Made by a program: the position numbers and the translations under genes. A model generated the notes under the pieces. That model had not been told where the DNA came from. It saw nothing but the letters and a program-made list of their open reading frames with translations, and ran no database searches. From an uncultured Methylococcaceae bacterium (GTDB lineage Bacteria; Pseudomonadota; Gammaproteobacteria; Methylococcales; Methylomonadaceae), in the NCBI GenBank assembly GCA_903917345.1, contig CAIXAE010000008.1, positions 62,001-126,000 of the forward strand: 64,000 nt of DNA, in the 5' to 3' direction. How positions within the stretch are numbered: position 1 is the first letter of the stretch; each line of letters begins with the position of its first letter. Shown here in pieces: positions 52,134 to 63,760 of this stretch.

Positions 52134-52168
52134 AAAAAAAGACCCTCCTTCAAAAGGTTAAGGAGGGT
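52134..52168 (-). terminator. Rho-independent terminator within the 5' leader of the 51675-52121 gene (candidate attenuator)
   Basis: Minus strand ACCCTCCTT-N9-AAGGAGGGT-C-TTTTTTT, ending about 12 nt before the ATG at 52121. Confidence 0.75.
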
Positions 52169-52353
52169 TTACAGAGGAGGACATTTTGTAACGCACCAAT
52201 TGAATGCAATTACTAATACGGTAGTAATAAAGTTAAAATTCATACTTTATTCATCTTCCAATAACATAACTGGCATAATTTGATTGTCAACTTATACTTG
52301 AACAAAACATGTACAATGTCTTTTCATTTTAATTCAATACGAGAGGTGACACT

Positions 52354-53256
52354 ATGCACAAAGTACTAATAACAGGTGGTACTGGTTTTTTAGGGTCCGC
52401 ATTGGTAAAGGTTTTACAGAATTTAAACTATGACATCACGCTATTAAGCCATGATATAGATAAAGCCCGCTTACTTTTTAATTCCGACATAAAGCTAATC
52501 GGTGGTATCAATCAGATTGATGATAATGCTATTTTTGATAGTGTCATTAACTTAGCAGGGGCCCCCATTTTTGGGCGACCTTGGACAGGCGAAGGTAAAT
52601 CCCTCTTAAGAGACAGTCGAATTATCACTACTCAAGCATTAGTAGATAGAATTTCCACATTACCCCATAAACCTTCTGTTTTAATTAGTGGCTCTGCTAT
52701 TGGAATTTATGGAGAGCAGGGCGATAATAAAATCAGTGAAAAGACTACCGTCAGTCTGAATGATTTCTCACATCATCTGTGTGCTGACTGGGAGAATACT
52801 GCTTTAAAAGCACAAGCGGCAGGGATTAGAGTGTGCTTGATCCGCACTGGTTTAGTCATTGGGGCAGGCGGGGGATTCTTAAAAAGCATGCTATTACCTT
52901 TCAAATTATGTCTAGGAGGAAAGTTAGGGTCGGGTAAACAATGGATGTCATGGATACATATTCAGGATTGGATAGCTATAGTAATAAAAATGATCACAGA
53001 TGAAAGCCTGCAGGGGGCTTACAATGCGACAGCACCGCAGCCAGTGACTAATAACGAATTCACTCAGGCTTTAGCCAAACGATTAAATAGAATTGCAGTT
53101 ATTCCATTACCCACGTGGTTTCTAACTGTTCTATTAGGAGAAATGGCCGGTTTGTTACTCTGCAGCCAACGAGTTTTACCTATTAAATTACAAGAATTAA
53201 ATTTCGTATTTAAATACCGTGAACTTCCAAGTGCTCTGAATGCGCTTGATTTATGA
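52354..53256 (+). CDS. TIGR01777-type NAD-dependent epimerase (YfcH-like)
   Basis: MHKVLITGGTGFLGSALVKVL; NLAGAPIFGRPWTGEGKSLLRDSRI. Confidence 0.93.
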   Translation: MHKVLITGGTGFLGSALVKVLQNLNYDITLLSHDIDKARLLFNSDIKLIGGINQIDDNAIFDSVINLAGAPIFGRPWTGEGKSLLRDSRIITTQALVDRISTLPHKPSVLISGSAIGIYGEQGDNKISEKTTVSLNDFSHHLCADWENTALKAQAAGIRVCLIRTGLVIGAGGGFLKSMLLPFKLCLGGKLGSGKQWMSWIHIQDWIAIVIKMITDESLQGAYNATAPQPVTNNEFTQALAKRLNRIAVIPLPTWFLTVLLGEMAGLLLCSQRVLPIKLQELNFVFKYRELPSALNALDL

Positions 53257-53488
53257 TATGACTACTAAAACTATCAATCAAATTAACCCTAATAAGCTAC
53301 ATTTGAGTAAATGGACAGCCATAGCACCCATCAATAAAGAAAAACATTTTATTGTGACTAAAGTTATCAAAGATGATTTGGAGCAAGTATCCAGTTGCAT
53401 TATTGAAGCTGTAATAACGCACCGAGAAAGTGAAATAAACTGGCTTGATTTACAAGACTCCAACAAATGGCTTTATGGATGGCAATAG
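53240..53488 (+). CDS. TIGR02450-like small Trp-containing protein
   Basis: NPNKLHLSKWTAIAPINKEKHFIVTKVI...INWLDLQDSNKWLYGWQ. Confidence 0.8.
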   Translation: MRLIYDMTTKTINQINPNKLHLSKWTAIAPINKEKHFIVTKVIKDDLEQVSSCIIEAVITHRESEINWLDLQDSNKWLYGWQ

Positions 53489-53654
53489 TTCATACATTTC
53501 CTAATAGCAATCATCTCGTCAATGTTATGATGTAATTAGATTGTATCTTGATGAGTTTATATTTAAAATTCACTCACATTTGTTTCGTTTATTTGCATAA
53601 AAGACATAAATATCGCGTCCTTAATAAAACTTATAATAATATCTGGAGAATAGT

Positions 53655-54659
53655 ATGTTTAAAATTCGTTCGCTAGTCGCTGCACTGGCGTTAGTTAGTT
53701 CAATATCAGTTGCCTCAGCATGGGAAATACTCCCCACTTCGGCACCAGCTCCCGCCGACAATCCAACCACTGATGAGAAAGTAGAATTAGGCAAAATGCT
53801 TTATCATGACCCTCGTTTATCATCTACAGGCACTGTTTCATGTGCATCATGTCATAACACCATGTTAGGCGGTGAAGATAATAGACCTAATTCTATGGGC
53901 GTTAATGGACAAACGGGTGGTCGTAGTGCACCCACTATATGGAATGCAGCCTTCAATGCAGTTCAGTTCTGGGATGGAAGAGCAGCAACTTTAGAAGCTC
54001 AAGCTGCAGGACCCGTTACTAACCCGATTGAAATGGGCATGAAAAGTTGGGATGATGTGGTTGCAAGACTAAAGACAATCGAAGGCTACCAAGTTGCATT
54101 TACATCAGCATTTGGTAAAAATTCAATTTCTAAAGATAATGCAACTAAAGCAATTGCCGCATATGAAAGAACGTTAATCACGCCATTCAGTCCTTATGAC
54201 AGATTTGTAGAGGGTGATAAATCAGCTTTAACAGCACAACAAGTGCGTGGTATGGAAAAAGTACAATCTTTAGGCTGTACTTCTTGCCACAGTGGCCCCG
54301 CATTCAATGGCCCTGGTATGTTCCAACAATTCCCAATTCATAGCAATCCTGTTTATGCCGCTAAATATCACTTTAAAGATGATAAAGGTTTAGCTGAGGT
54401 CACTAAAAAAGAAAGCGACGAACATCTTTTCAAAGTACCCACACTGCGTAATATTGCATTAACTGCACCTTATTTTCATAATGGCGCTGTAAAAACCTTA
54501 GATGAAGCAGTCACTGTTATGGCTAAAACTCAATTAGATAAAGAATTGAGTAAAGCAGAAGTAGCTGACATTGTTGCCTTCTTAAATGGCTTAACAGGCC
54601 AGTTCCCAAAACAAACAATGCCAGTTTTACCAGCCACACCAGGTTCAACATTTAATTAA
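53655..54659 (+). CDS. Di-heme cytochrome c peroxidase
   Basis: Signal peptide; two heme motifs CASCHN and CTSCHSG; FKVPTLRNIALTAPYFHNG. Confidence 0.95.
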   Translation: MFKIRSLVAALALVSSISVASAWEILPTSAPAPADNPTTDEKVELGKMLYHDPRLSSTGTVSCASCHNTMLGGEDNRPNSMGVNGQTGGRSAPTIWNAAFNAVQFWDGRAATLEAQAAGPVTNPIEMGMKSWDDVVARLKTIEGYQVAFTSAFGKNSISKDNATKAIAAYERTLITPFSPYDRFVEGDKSALTAQQVRGMEKVQSLGCTSCHSGPAFNGPGMFQQFPIHSNPVYAAKYHFKDDKGLAEVTKKESDEHLFKVPTLRNIALTAPYFHNGAVKTLDEAVTVMAKTQLDKELSKAEVADIVAFLNGLTGQFPKQTMPVLPATPGSTFN

Positions 54660-54668
54660 TCAAAGACA

Positions 54669-54700
54669 GGGGGGTAAGTTACCTTATCCCCCCTCTTTAT
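54669..54700 (+). terminator. Rho-independent terminator of the cytochrome c peroxidase gene
   Basis: GGGGGGTAAG-ttac-CTTAtCCCCCC followed by TCTTTATT. Confidence 0.75.
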
Positions 54701-54732
54701 TCAAAAGCACACTAATCCTATAGGATCGAATC

Positions 54733-55149
54733 ATGAGTAATGTATTTAGTTTTACTGGCACTGTAGGTCGAGATGCAGAAGTAAGATATGCACCCTCCGG
54801 AATGGCTATCCTAAACGTAACAGTTGCGAACAATATTGGCTTTGGGGAGAAACAACAAACCTTGTGGATCCGCGTTGTTTTATTTGGAAAGCGTGCTGAA
54901 GGTCAGTTACAAAACTACCTTAAAAAGGGTCAACAAGTATTTGTCTCAGGTGAGCTTTCTCAAAGTGAGTACACGGGTGCTGACGGTGTCACAAAAACAA
55001 GTCTTGAACTCAGTGCAAATATTATTGATTTAGTGGGAAAAAGGGGCGAAAACAGCGGCTCAACATCACCACGAGAATATACTCCTGCAAAACAATCGCC
55101 CAATGTAGAAACTTATGATGCTCCGTATGACGATGACATACCGTTCTAG
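54733..55149 (+). CDS. ssb: Single-stranded DNA-binding protein (short SSB)
   Basis: MSNVFSFTGTVGRDAEVRYAPSGMAILNVTVA...TLWIRVVLFGKRAE; acidic tail ...YDDDIPF. Confidence 0.92.
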   Translation: MSNVFSFTGTVGRDAEVRYAPSGMAILNVTVANNIGFGEKQQTLWIRVVLFGKRAEGQLQNYLKKGQQVFVSGELSQSEYTGADGVTKTSLELSANIIDLVGKRGENSGSTSPREYTPAKQSPNVETYDAPYDDDIPF

Positions 55150-55209
55150 GATGTGTTAGACAGGTGCAGAAGAGATTAAATCTAAAACATTTAGTTTTAG
55201 ATTTATGTA

Positions 55210-55978
55210 CTAGATTTTTGTAGAGGCTACAGAAGGGAGTTTGTTTAATTCCGAGTCTACAGAGAGTTGAGAGTTATCTTCATCAAATTGTAGTTTCAAA
55301 GAAATATTAGCTTGTACTGAACTTTTAAGGTGCCAGAAGATAATATCGTAAAAAACCTCTGAATTATTATAATAATCAATGTAACTCAGGCCGTTAAATA
55401 CATTGTTAAATTGAGTGAATTTAGTATTTATAACTTGAGTGGCTTGATCTCCGTACACAGACCAAATACATATCTTATTTTCATTTAAGAACCAACTCTG
55501 CCAAGAAGTAAGGAGGAAATTTAACTCTCTTTCTGGCATGAATAAGAATATATCTTGATAGATATCAATGATAATAAGATCATAATCATCAAATTTCTTA
55601 CCGGTTATATCATTTTTAATTTTATTAAAAAAATCTTTATATTCTTCAATATAAACAAAATTTAAAGATAAGGCACCGCCTCGGTATAGAGACATCAATT
55701 TCGATGTTTTATCTGGACATAGACTAAATAGATCACAATGATCTTCGAACGACAGTAAAGCAGTTTTATTATCGGTATTGTTAAGTATTGTTAAGTATTG
55801 TTTGTACAATAAAAGACCTAGCAATTTGTGTTGTCGGAGATGACAACACAAATAAACCTGATTTTTCAAGGGAACTATATTTAGTTTCTAAACTTTGAAT
55901 GCCAATGGTTGAAATATTGGATTCTTTTGAAGATATTTTATGTTGCGTACTATTATTCTTTATTAGACGTAACTTCAT
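55210..55978 (-). pseudogene. BcsE N-terminal-like protein split by a 10-bp tandem-repeat frameshift (possible phase-variable gene)
   Basis: ORFs 55781-55978 (...IVQTILNNT*) and 55210-55869 (...YLTILNNTDNKTALLSFEDHC...) join in frame if one copy of the 10-bp repeat is removed; RecA-like BcsE-type pattern (W..W......KICIWSVYGD; DIIFWHLKSSVQANISLKL). Confidence 0.6.
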
Positions 55979-56115
55979 TCTAATGAATCTCAGAAATGTT
56001 CATAATCGAAAAATTGACTAAATAAGTTGCACGACAAGTTAATAAAAATTCTGTTAACGTTTAATTTACCTATATGTAACAGGCCTGTCAAATAAAATAT
56101 TTAAACATTCGTTAA

Positions 56116-57141
56116 TTATAGATATTCTTTTATCAGTAACTCAGCAATTTGAACGCTATTTAAAGCAGCACCTTTTCTTACATTATCACCGACCACCCAT
56201 AAATCGATACCTTTAGGGTGTGAAATGTCTTCTCTAATACGTCCCACAAATACATCGTCATTACCAGAAGAATCGGTAACTGCAGTAGGATATCCCCCGT
56301 CAACTCGCTCATCAACCAGGGTGACGCCGGGAGCTTTTTTCAATAATGCTCTAACTTGTGCAGCGCTAATCTTATCTTGCGTTTCAATATGAACAGCTTC
56401 TGAATGCCCATAGAATACGGGTACACGCACTGCAGTGGCATTCACTAAGACGTTTTCATCACCAAGGATCTTTTGAGTCTCCCAGACCATTTTCATTTCC
56501 TCCTTGGTGTATCCATTGTCCATAAAGACATCTATTTGAGGTAAAACGTTAAATGCAATTTGTTTTGGATAAACCTTAGCTGAGACCGGCTGTAAATTTA
56601 ATAAGTTTAGAGTTTGTTTGCCAAGCTCCTCAATCGCTTCTTTACCTGTGCCAGAGACAGCTTGATACGTACATACATTAATACGTGAAATACCCACCGC
56701 ATCGTATATGGGTTTTAGTGCCACTAACATCTGAATGGTAGAGCAATTAGGGTTTGCAATGATGCCTCTATTGACATATTCAGCAACTTTTTCAGGATTA
56801 ACTTCAGGTACCACTAAGGGTATGTCATCATCATATCTGAACTGTGAAGTGTTATCGATAACAACACATCCAGCAGCTGCAGCGATGGGCGCATACTTTT
56901 CAGAGATAGAAGCCCCAGGTGAAAACAAACCAATTTGTGCTTTAGAGAAATCGAATGTAGCTAAATCTTCTACTCTTAATGAACCGCCCTTAAAAGGTAT
57001 ACGTTTGCCTACTGAATTACTACTAGCAAGGGCATAAACCTCACCCACAGGGAAGTTACGCTCTTCAAGAATAGCCAACATAGCTTCACCCACTGCACCC
57101 GTTGCTCCTACTACAGCAACGTTATAAACTTTACTCATCAA
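56116..57141 (-). CDS. asd: Aspartate-semialdehyde dehydrogenase
   Basis: VAVVGATGAVGEAMLAILEERNFPV, NPNCSTIQM, YQAVSGTGKEAIEEL. Confidence 0.97.
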   Translation of the reverse strand: MMSKVYNVAVVGATGAVGEAMLAILEERNFPVGEVYALASSNSVGKRIPFKGGSLRVEDLATFDFSKAQIGLFSPGASISEKYAPIAAAAGCVVIDNTSQFRYDDDIPLVVPEVNPEKVAEYVNRGIIANPNCSTIQMLVALKPIYDAVGISRINVCTYQAVSGTGKEAIEELGKQTLNLLNLQPVSAKVYPKQIAFNVLPQIDVFMDNGYTKEEMKMVWETQKILGDENVLVNATAVRVPVFYGHSEAVHIETQDKISAAQVRALLKKAPGVTLVDERVDGGYPTAVTDSSGNDDVFVGRIREDISHPKGIDLWVVGDNVRKGAALNSVQIAELLIKEYL

Positions 57142-57212
57142 ATATTATCCTAATATAAAAACGAGTCTCTATAGGCTCGCTAACAAACACACTTTAATAG
57201 ATTTATTTACTA

Positions 57213-57851
57213 TTAACCTAAAATCTCAAACACCTTATGAGTGATATCTTCAACTGATCCAACGCCAGAAATAGTTGCGAACTTCACTTCTTTGTTCGAG
57301 GCAGAATAGAATTCAACTAAGGGTTTGGTTTGTGAGTGATAAACCGCTAAACGTTTTCTTACCGTTTCTTCTTTATCATCATCTCTTTGTATTAAAGGTT
57401 CACCTGATACATCATCGATACCAGTAACGTTGGGTGGATTAAATTTGACATGATAACTTCTGCCGGATCCTGGATGAACACGTCTACCTTCGATACGTGT
57501 CACAATCTCTTCATCTGCAACATTAATTTCAATAACATAATCGATAGTGATGCCCATAGTTTCTAAACCTTCAGCTTGGGCTATGGTACGAGGGAAACCG
57601 TCTAACAAAAAGCCATTACTGCAATCATTTTGAGCGATACGATCATTAATTAAGCCTAATATCAAATCATCGGATACCAAGCCACCTGCATCCATAATCT
57701 TCTTTGCTTCTATGCCTAATGGTGTTCCTGCACGCACTGCCGCGCGCAACATATCGCCGGTTGATATTTGAGGGATTGAATATTTTTCTGTAATGAACTG
57801 CGCTTGGGTTCCTTTACCAGAACCAGGGCTTCCTAATAATATAATGCGCAT
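57213..57851 (-). CDS. adk: Adenylate kinase
   Basis: [40 protein letters not shown]. Confidence 0.98.
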   Translation of the reverse strand: MRIILLGSPGSGKGTQAQFITEKYSIPQISTGDMLRAAVRAGTPLGIEAKKIMDAGGLVSDDLILGLINDRIAQNDCSNGFLLDGFPRTIAQAEGLETMGITIDYVIEINVADEEIVTRIEGRRVHPGSGRSYHVKFNPPNVTGIDDVSGEPLIQRDDDKEETVRKRLAVYHSQTKPLVEFYSASNKEVKFATISGVGSVEDITHKVFEILG

Positions 57852-58127
57852 TTTTTTACTCCACTTATAACGCTTTTATTTAAATAACACTCAAAGAGAT
57901 TTGTGATGCCATTGCTAAGATAAAAACAACATCGATTGCTGTTTTTTCAACTATTTTATAACACAACACGCTTAATCTCTTGTAAAAATGCGCTGTCCTG
58001 CTTATTCTATTGATAATATTTTATTTATTGCTGAATTTACACATTTTGGCGAGAATGGATTGCAACACCCAAATACGTATTTCACCGTTTTTAGCAAATA
58101 CGCTGCCAAATATATTGGATATCAATA

Positions 58128-60956
58128 ATGAGTAACCTGATCAAACTTTTTCAAGATTCTTCATCTCTACAAGGCAGCAATGCTACCTATATCGAAAGCT
58201 TATATGAACGTTATTTAGAAGACCCTGAATCAGTTGAAGTCAGTTGGCAAAAACACTTCAAAGAAATCCAACAAGGTATTGCATACGAAGCACCCCATGG
58301 GCCTGTAGTTGAGCGGTTCGCAGAACTAGCAACTCAATCTCATCGTCGTTTAGCACAATTGCAGGGCTTTACAGAAGAAAGTGTAAAAAAACAAGCGGCA
58401 GTTTCTAGACTTATCAACCATTTTCGCGTTCGCGGACATCAAATCGCAAACAGTAATCCGCTAGGCAAAGGTACACAACCTGCCACCGATATGGATCCAT
58501 CATATTATGGCTTGACTGAGCTTGATATGGATACCTTATTTGATACTGGTGCCATACAAGGGGGAGTTGATAGACTTCCCTTACGACAAATCATAGAGAA
58601 TCTTCGCTCAATCTATTGCGCCAGCATCGGATCTGAGTTTATGCACATCGTAGATACTCAAACAAGGCGTTGGTTAATCAATCGTTTAGAAACATCACAG
58701 GCAAAAGTTACATTAACGGCTGCACAAAAACGTGAGACACTCAAATTAATCACTGCTGCTGAAGGTATTGAGAGCCACTTACACCATAGATTCGTCGGTC
58801 AAAAACGTTTCTCATTGGAAGGAGGCGAGTCATTAATTCCTATTCTTGATGAATTAATACAAACTTCCGGTCAAAAAGGGGTCAAAGAAATCGTCATAGG
58901 TATGGCGCACCGAGGCCGTTTGAATGTATTGGTAAATATATTAGGAAAAAGCCCCGCGAGTTTATTTGATGAATTTGAAGGGACTTCTTCTTTATTACCC
59001 GGTGCTCGCTCGGGTGACGTTAAATATCACATGGGCTTCTCATCTAATTTAGAGACGGCAGGTGGCCCTGTCCATGTAACATTAGCCTTTAACCCCTCAC
59101 ATTTAGAAATAATCAACCCTGTAGTAGAAGGTTCTGTTAGAGCGCGTCAAGATAGGGCAGGGGACGAAGGAATAAGCTCCGTTATTCCCGTACTCATTCA
59201 TGGCGATGCCGCATTCTCAGGACAAGGTATAGTGATGGAGACTTTAAATATGTCTCAGACACGTGCCTTTAATACGGGCGGTACTGTTCACGTTGTTATT
59301 AATAATCAAATTGGTTTTACAACGAGCAATCCATTAGATGCACGATCCACTTTATATTGTACTGACGTAGCCAGTATGATTCAGGCACCTGTTTTCCATG
59401 TGAATGGAGACGACCCTGAAGCGGTAATATTTGTTACTAAATTAGCGCTAGATTACAGAATGACCTTTAACAGAGACGTTGTAATAGATCTTATTTGCTA
59501 TAGACGTCTAGGACATAATGAAGCCGATGAACCGGCTGCAACCCAACCGTTGATGTACAAAAAAATCCGTACGCACAAAACGACACGGAAAATTTATGCG
59601 GAACAATTGATCAGTGAAAAAGTAGTCAATGCGGAGGATGCGCTCAAAATGGAACAAGACTATCAAAAGCTGTTAGAAGCCGGTGAAGTCGTGTCACGTC
59701 CTATATTAAAAAATCCAGAATACTCCTATACCAATCAATGGTATAAGTTTTTAAATACCTCTTGGGATGCACCTTATAACACGGCAATCTCAATGGATTA
59801 CCTAAGGTTTTGCAATGACAGAATGCAAAGATTACCCAATGGATTCGAACTACACCCACGTGTAGCTAAAGTCATGGAGAATCGCCGTAAGATGGCGGCA
59901 GGTGCTTTACCCTTAGATTGGGGCTTTGCTGAGAATTTAGCTTATGCGAGTTTATTATTAGAAAAACACCCTATTCGAATTACAGGACAAGATGTTGGGC
60001 GAGGCACCTTCGTACATCGTCATGCTGTACTGCACAATCAACTGAACAATAAAACCTATACGCCTTTAAAACATTTAGATAAAGATCAAGGTAAAGCCTT
60101 GATCTTTGATTCATTGTTATCAGAAGCCGGCGTATTGGGCTTTGAATACGGATATAGCACAACAACACCCAACACACTGGTCATATGGGAAGCACAATTT
60201 GGTGATTTTGCTAATGGTGCACAAGTTGTTATCGATCAATTCATTAGTTCGGGTGAAACTAAATGGGGTCGATTATGCGGCCTAGTGATGTTATTACCCC
60301 ATGGCTACGAAGGGCAGGGGCCAGAACATTCTTCAGCCCGATTAGAGCGTTATTTACAATTGTGTGCAGAACATAATATTCAAGTCTGTAACCCAACAAC
60401 GCCGGCCCAAATTTTCCATTTATTACGTAGACAGATAATAAGACCTTATCGTAAGCCTCTGATTATCATGAGCCCAAAAAGCTTATTACGCCATAAATTA
60501 GCGGTGTCTTCATTAGAAGATTTAACAACGGGGCATTTTCAATCGGTCATTGGCGAACAGAAAAAAATAAACGCTAAAAAAGTAACACGATTCATTTTAT
60601 GTTCTGGCAAAGTTTACTTTGATTTACTGGAAGCCCGTGATCAAGATAAATTGGAGCACGTTGCTATAGCACGCCTAGAACAAATATATCCTTTCCCCGA
60701 TAAATTACTTAAAGCTGAGTTAGCAAAATATCCTCAATTAAAAGAATTTATTTGGTGTCAAGAAGAGCCTAAAAATCAAGGTGCATGGTATCAATCTAAA
60801 CATCATTTTACTGATCATGTGCCGGCAAAAATAACCGTTTCATATGCAGGACGAGATGCCTCTGCCGCACCTGCAGTAGGAAAATTTCACGTACATATCG
60901 AACAACAAAAAGCTGTGGTTCAATCAGCCTTATACGGCAACACCTTAGGAAATTAA
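58128..60956 (+). CDS. sucA: 2-oxoglutarate dehydrogenase E1
   Basis: 942 aa; [46 protein letters not shown]. Confidence 0.98.
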   Translation: MSNLIKLFQDSSSLQGSNATYIESLYERYLEDPESVEVSWQKHFKEIQQGIAYEAPHGPVVERFAELATQSHRRLAQLQGFTEESVKKQAAVSRLINHFRVRGHQIANSNPLGKGTQPATDMDPSYYGLTELDMDTLFDTGAIQGGVDRLPLRQIIENLRSIYCASIGSEFMHIVDTQTRRWLINRLETSQAKVTLTAAQKRETLKLITAAEGIESHLHHRFVGQKRFSLEGGESLIPILDELIQTSGQKGVKEIVIGMAHRGRLNVLVNILGKSPASLFDEFEGTSSLLPGARSGDVKYHMGFSSNLETAGGPVHVTLAFNPSHLEIINPVVEGSVRARQDRAGDEGISSVIPVLIHGDAAFSGQGIVMETLNMSQTRAFNTGGTVHVVINNQIGFTTSNPLDARSTLYCTDVASMIQAPVFHVNGDDPEAVIFVTKLALDYRMTFNRDVVIDLICYRRLGHNEADEPAATQPLMYKKIRTHKTTRKIYAEQLISEKVVNAEDALKMEQDYQKLLEAGEVVSRPILKNPEYSYTNQWYKFLNTSWDAPYNTAISMDYLRFCNDRMQRLPNGFELHPRVAKVMENRRKMAAGALPLDWGFAENLAYASLLLEKHPIRITGQDVGRGTFVHRHAVLHNQLNNKTYTPLKHLDKDQGKALIFDSLLSEAGVLGFEYGYSTTTPNTLVIWEAQFGDFANGAQVVIDQFISSGETKWGRLCGLVMLLPHGYEGQGPEHSSARLERYLQLCAEHNIQVCNPTTPAQIFHLLRRQIIRPYRKPLIIMSPKSLLRHKLAVSSLEDLTTGHFQSVIGEQKKINAKKVTRFILCSGKVYFDLLEARDQDKLEHVAIARLEQIYPFPDKLLKAELAKYPQLKEFIWCQEEPKNQGAWYQSKHHFTDHVPAKITVSYAGRDASAAPAVGKFHVHIEQQKAVVQSALYGNTLGN

Positions 60957-60957
60957 T

Positions 60958-62208
60958 ATGAGCATAGAAGTTCTAGTACCCAATTTACCCGAATCAGTAT
61001 CTGATGCAACTTTAGTTAGTTGGCACAAAAAAGTAGGTGATTTTGTCAAAAAGAATGAGGCTTTAATTGATCTTGAAACAGACAAAGTCGTATTAGAAGT
61101 CACGGCGCAAGAATCAGGGGTCTTAAGTCAGATTCTTAAAGAAAATGGTGCCATAGTGACTGCAGGTGAAGTGTTAGCGATCTTGAATACAAAATCAGCG
61201 GAAGAAACAGCACCCATTGAACCCATCACACCATCAGCTACTATCAAAATAAATGATGATGAGATGCCACTCAGTCCTTCCGTGCGTCGCTTAATCCACG
61301 AAAATGGCTTAAATCCAGTGGATATCAGTGGTACAGGAAAAAGCGGTCGTCTTACTAAGGCTGATATTATTGAACATCTCAATAAATCGCCTAGTACCGA
61401 TACGCTAGTTATCAAAAACGAATCAACCGTAGTGCCAGAAAAAGTGTCTACTATTGTTGTTGCAGACCCTATCGCACCCTCCATTGAATCAACAACCGGA
61501 TCTAGTATACGTCCAGAACAACGCGTAGCGATGACACGCTTACGTGCAAAAGTAGCTGAGCGTCTCTTACAAGCACAACAAAATGCGGCCATGTTAACGA
61601 CGTTTAATGAAGTTAACATGCAAAACGTCATTGATCTACGTAATCAATATAAAGACAGATTCGAGAAAAAACACGGTGTTAAATTAGGCTTTATGTCCTT
61701 TTTTGTAAAAGCTTCTATCGAAGCTTTAAAACACTTCCCGGCTATAAATGCATCAATCGATGGCAGTGATATCATCTATCACGGCTATTACGATTTAGGT
61801 ATCGCAGTAAGTACACCACGTGGTCTTATTGTGCCCGTATTGCATGACGCGGATCAATTAGACTTTGCAGGTATTGAAAAAAGCATTGCTTCTTACGGAG
61901 AAAAGGCGAGAGCAGGTACCTTAAGTTATGACGATCTAAAGGGCGGCACATTCACCATCACTAATGGGGGGGTGTTTGGCTCTATGTTATCAACACCTAT
62001 ATTAAATCCACCCCAATGTGCCATCCTGGGTATGCATGCCATTAAAGAACGTGCCGTCGTTGAAAATGGGCAAATTGTTATCAGACCCATTATGTATTTA
62101 GCATTGTCATACGATCATCGTTTAGTGGATGGTCGTGAAGCGGTGCAGTTTTTAGTTACGATTAAAGAATGTTTAGAATCTCCCGCTCATTTATTACTCA
62201 ACATCTAA
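60958..62208 (+). CDS. sucB: Dihydrolipoamide succinyltransferase E2
   Basis: [13 protein letters not shown] lipoyl motif, [17 protein letters not shown]. Confidence 0.97.
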   Translation: MSIEVLVPNLPESVSDATLVSWHKKVGDFVKKNEALIDLETDKVVLEVTAQESGVLSQILKENGAIVTAGEVLAILNTKSAEETAPIEPITPSATIKINDDEMPLSPSVRRLIHENGLNPVDISGTGKSGRLTKADIIEHLNKSPSTDTLVIKNESTVVPEKVSTIVVADPIAPSIESTTGSSIRPEQRVAMTRLRAKVAERLLQAQQNAAMLTTFNEVNMQNVIDLRNQYKDRFEKKHGVKLGFMSFFVKASIEALKHFPAINASIDGSDIIYHGYYDLGIAVSTPRGLIVPVLHDADQLDFAGIEKSIASYGEKARAGTLSYDDLKGGTFTITNGGVFGSMLSTPILNPPQCAILGMHAIKERAVVENGQIVIRPIMYLALSYDHRLVDGREAVQFLVTIKECLESPAHLLLNI

Positions 62209-62211
62209 AAT

Positions 62212-63645
62212 ATGCCCAATATTACGAACGATTATTATGATGTCATTGTTATAGGTACCGGCCCAGCTGGTTTTGCCAGCGCGGTTCGGTCTGCTCAATT
62301 AGGCTTAAAAACGGCTTGTATTAATACGCGCCATGATGCGAACAATAAAGATACGCATCTTAATACCGGCGACATCGCCACCATGGCGCTCTTAGATTCT
62401 GCTAAGAAATATCACAGCTTGATATACGACTGTGCTCAACATGGTATTTTCGCAAACGAAATTAAGCTAGACATGTCCATCATGCTGCAACGAAAAGATA
62501 ACATTCTTGCAGAAATCGGTGACAAGATGGTCGAGTTATTTAACACCCATAAAATTGGTCACATTCACGCAAAAGCCCGCTTATTAAACCCACAACAAGT
62601 CGAAATTACCGAAGACGACACCCAAATCAAAACCGTCATTAATGCTAAATACATCATTTTAGCGACCGGATCAGAAGCCATTACACTCCCCAACATAGAG
62701 ATTGATAACGAATATATTTTCGATGCCAAAGCCGCATTAAATATCGATAAAGTCCCCAATAAGCTCGCTATTATTGGGGCGGGGGTCATGGGATTAGAAT
62801 TGGCCAATATATGGAGTCGCTTAGGTGCATCAACTATATTATTAGAAGCTCAAGAAAACTTTTTATCGGTGCTAGATCAGCAGATTTCCGGCGCCGCTTT
62901 CAGTCTTTTTCAGAATCAAGGTCTTGATTTACGCTTAGGTGCGCGGGTAATTTCAGCAAAAAAATCTAATAAAAGCATAGTGATAGAATACCAAGACCAA
63001 GAAGGAAACCATACATTAAAGGTCGATACCGTCATCGTAGCTTGTGGTAGTCGTCCGAATACAGCGAATTTAGCGGCACCTGAAGCTAATTTATTATTAG
63101 ATCAAGATGGTTACGTCTATGTGGATGATAACTGCCGTACCAATTTACCAGGCGTTTATGCAGTAGGTGATCTAACGTTACTAGGGCCTATGTTGGCTCA
63201 TAAAGGCATAGAAGAGGGTATCTTTGTCGCAGATTACATTGCCGGTATCAATAATCCTATTAATTATGAGATTGTACCTAGCGTTATTTATACCGAACCT
63301 GAAATCGCGTGGGTTGGCCAAACAGAACAAGCTTTAAGAGCCAGTGGTGAAGAGATTAAAATCGCTATTCATCCCATTCAGAAAAATATTCGCGCATTAG
63401 CCATGGATAAACAAGAAGGGCTCGTTAAGATTATCGCCCATGCTCACTCAGATAAAATATTAGGTGTGCATATTATTGGCACACAAGCGTCAGAATTAAT
63501 TGCAGAGGCTGTATTAGCATTAGAGTTTTCTGCCAGTAGCGAAGATTTAGCCAGAACCATTCACGCACGTCCCACACTCTCAGAAGCGGTTCATGATGCT
63601 GCTTTAATTCTGAAAGACAGGGTGTTACATCAATCTGAGTATTAG
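62212..63645 (+). CDS. Dihydrolipoamide dehydrogenase homologue lacking redox-active cysteines
   Basis: Overall Lpd fold (VIGTGPAGFASAVRSAQLG, AIIGAGVMGLELANIWSRLG, AVGDL, HARPTLSEAV) but HLNTGDIATMALL in place of CLNxGCIPSKALL. Confidence 0.92.
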   Translation: MPNITNDYYDVIVIGTGPAGFASAVRSAQLGLKTACINTRHDANNKDTHLNTGDIATMALLDSAKKYHSLIYDCAQHGIFANEIKLDMSIMLQRKDNILAEIGDKMVELFNTHKIGHIHAKARLLNPQQVEITEDDTQIKTVINAKYIILATGSEAITLPNIEIDNEYIFDAKAALNIDKVPNKLAIIGAGVMGLELANIWSRLGASTILLEAQENFLSVLDQQISGAAFSLFQNQGLDLRLGARVISAKKSNKSIVIEYQDQEGNHTLKVDTVIVACGSRPNTANLAAPEANLLLDQDGYVYVDDNCRTNLPGVYAVGDLTLLGPMLAHKGIEEGIFVADYIAGINNPINYEIVPSVIYTEPEIAWVGQTEQALRASGEEIKIAIHPIQKNIRALAMDKQEGLVKIIAHAHSDKILGVHIIGTQASELIAEAVLALEFSASSEDLARTIHARPTLSEAVHDAALILKDRVLHQSEY

Positions 63646-63760
63646 TATCCTTATATATTAAGCTGGGCTAGTTACTAGGCGGAATGTTTAGGAATATATC
63701 CAATTTAACATAATATACATTATACGTAGTTGAATAATATGCATATATACACGGATCTGG

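Noticed and set aside
53240-53488. Start of the Trp-containing small protein overlapping the epimerase gene as a programmed coupling event
   Set aside because: A short overlap with an alternative downstream ATG (53258) is common and needs no special explanation.
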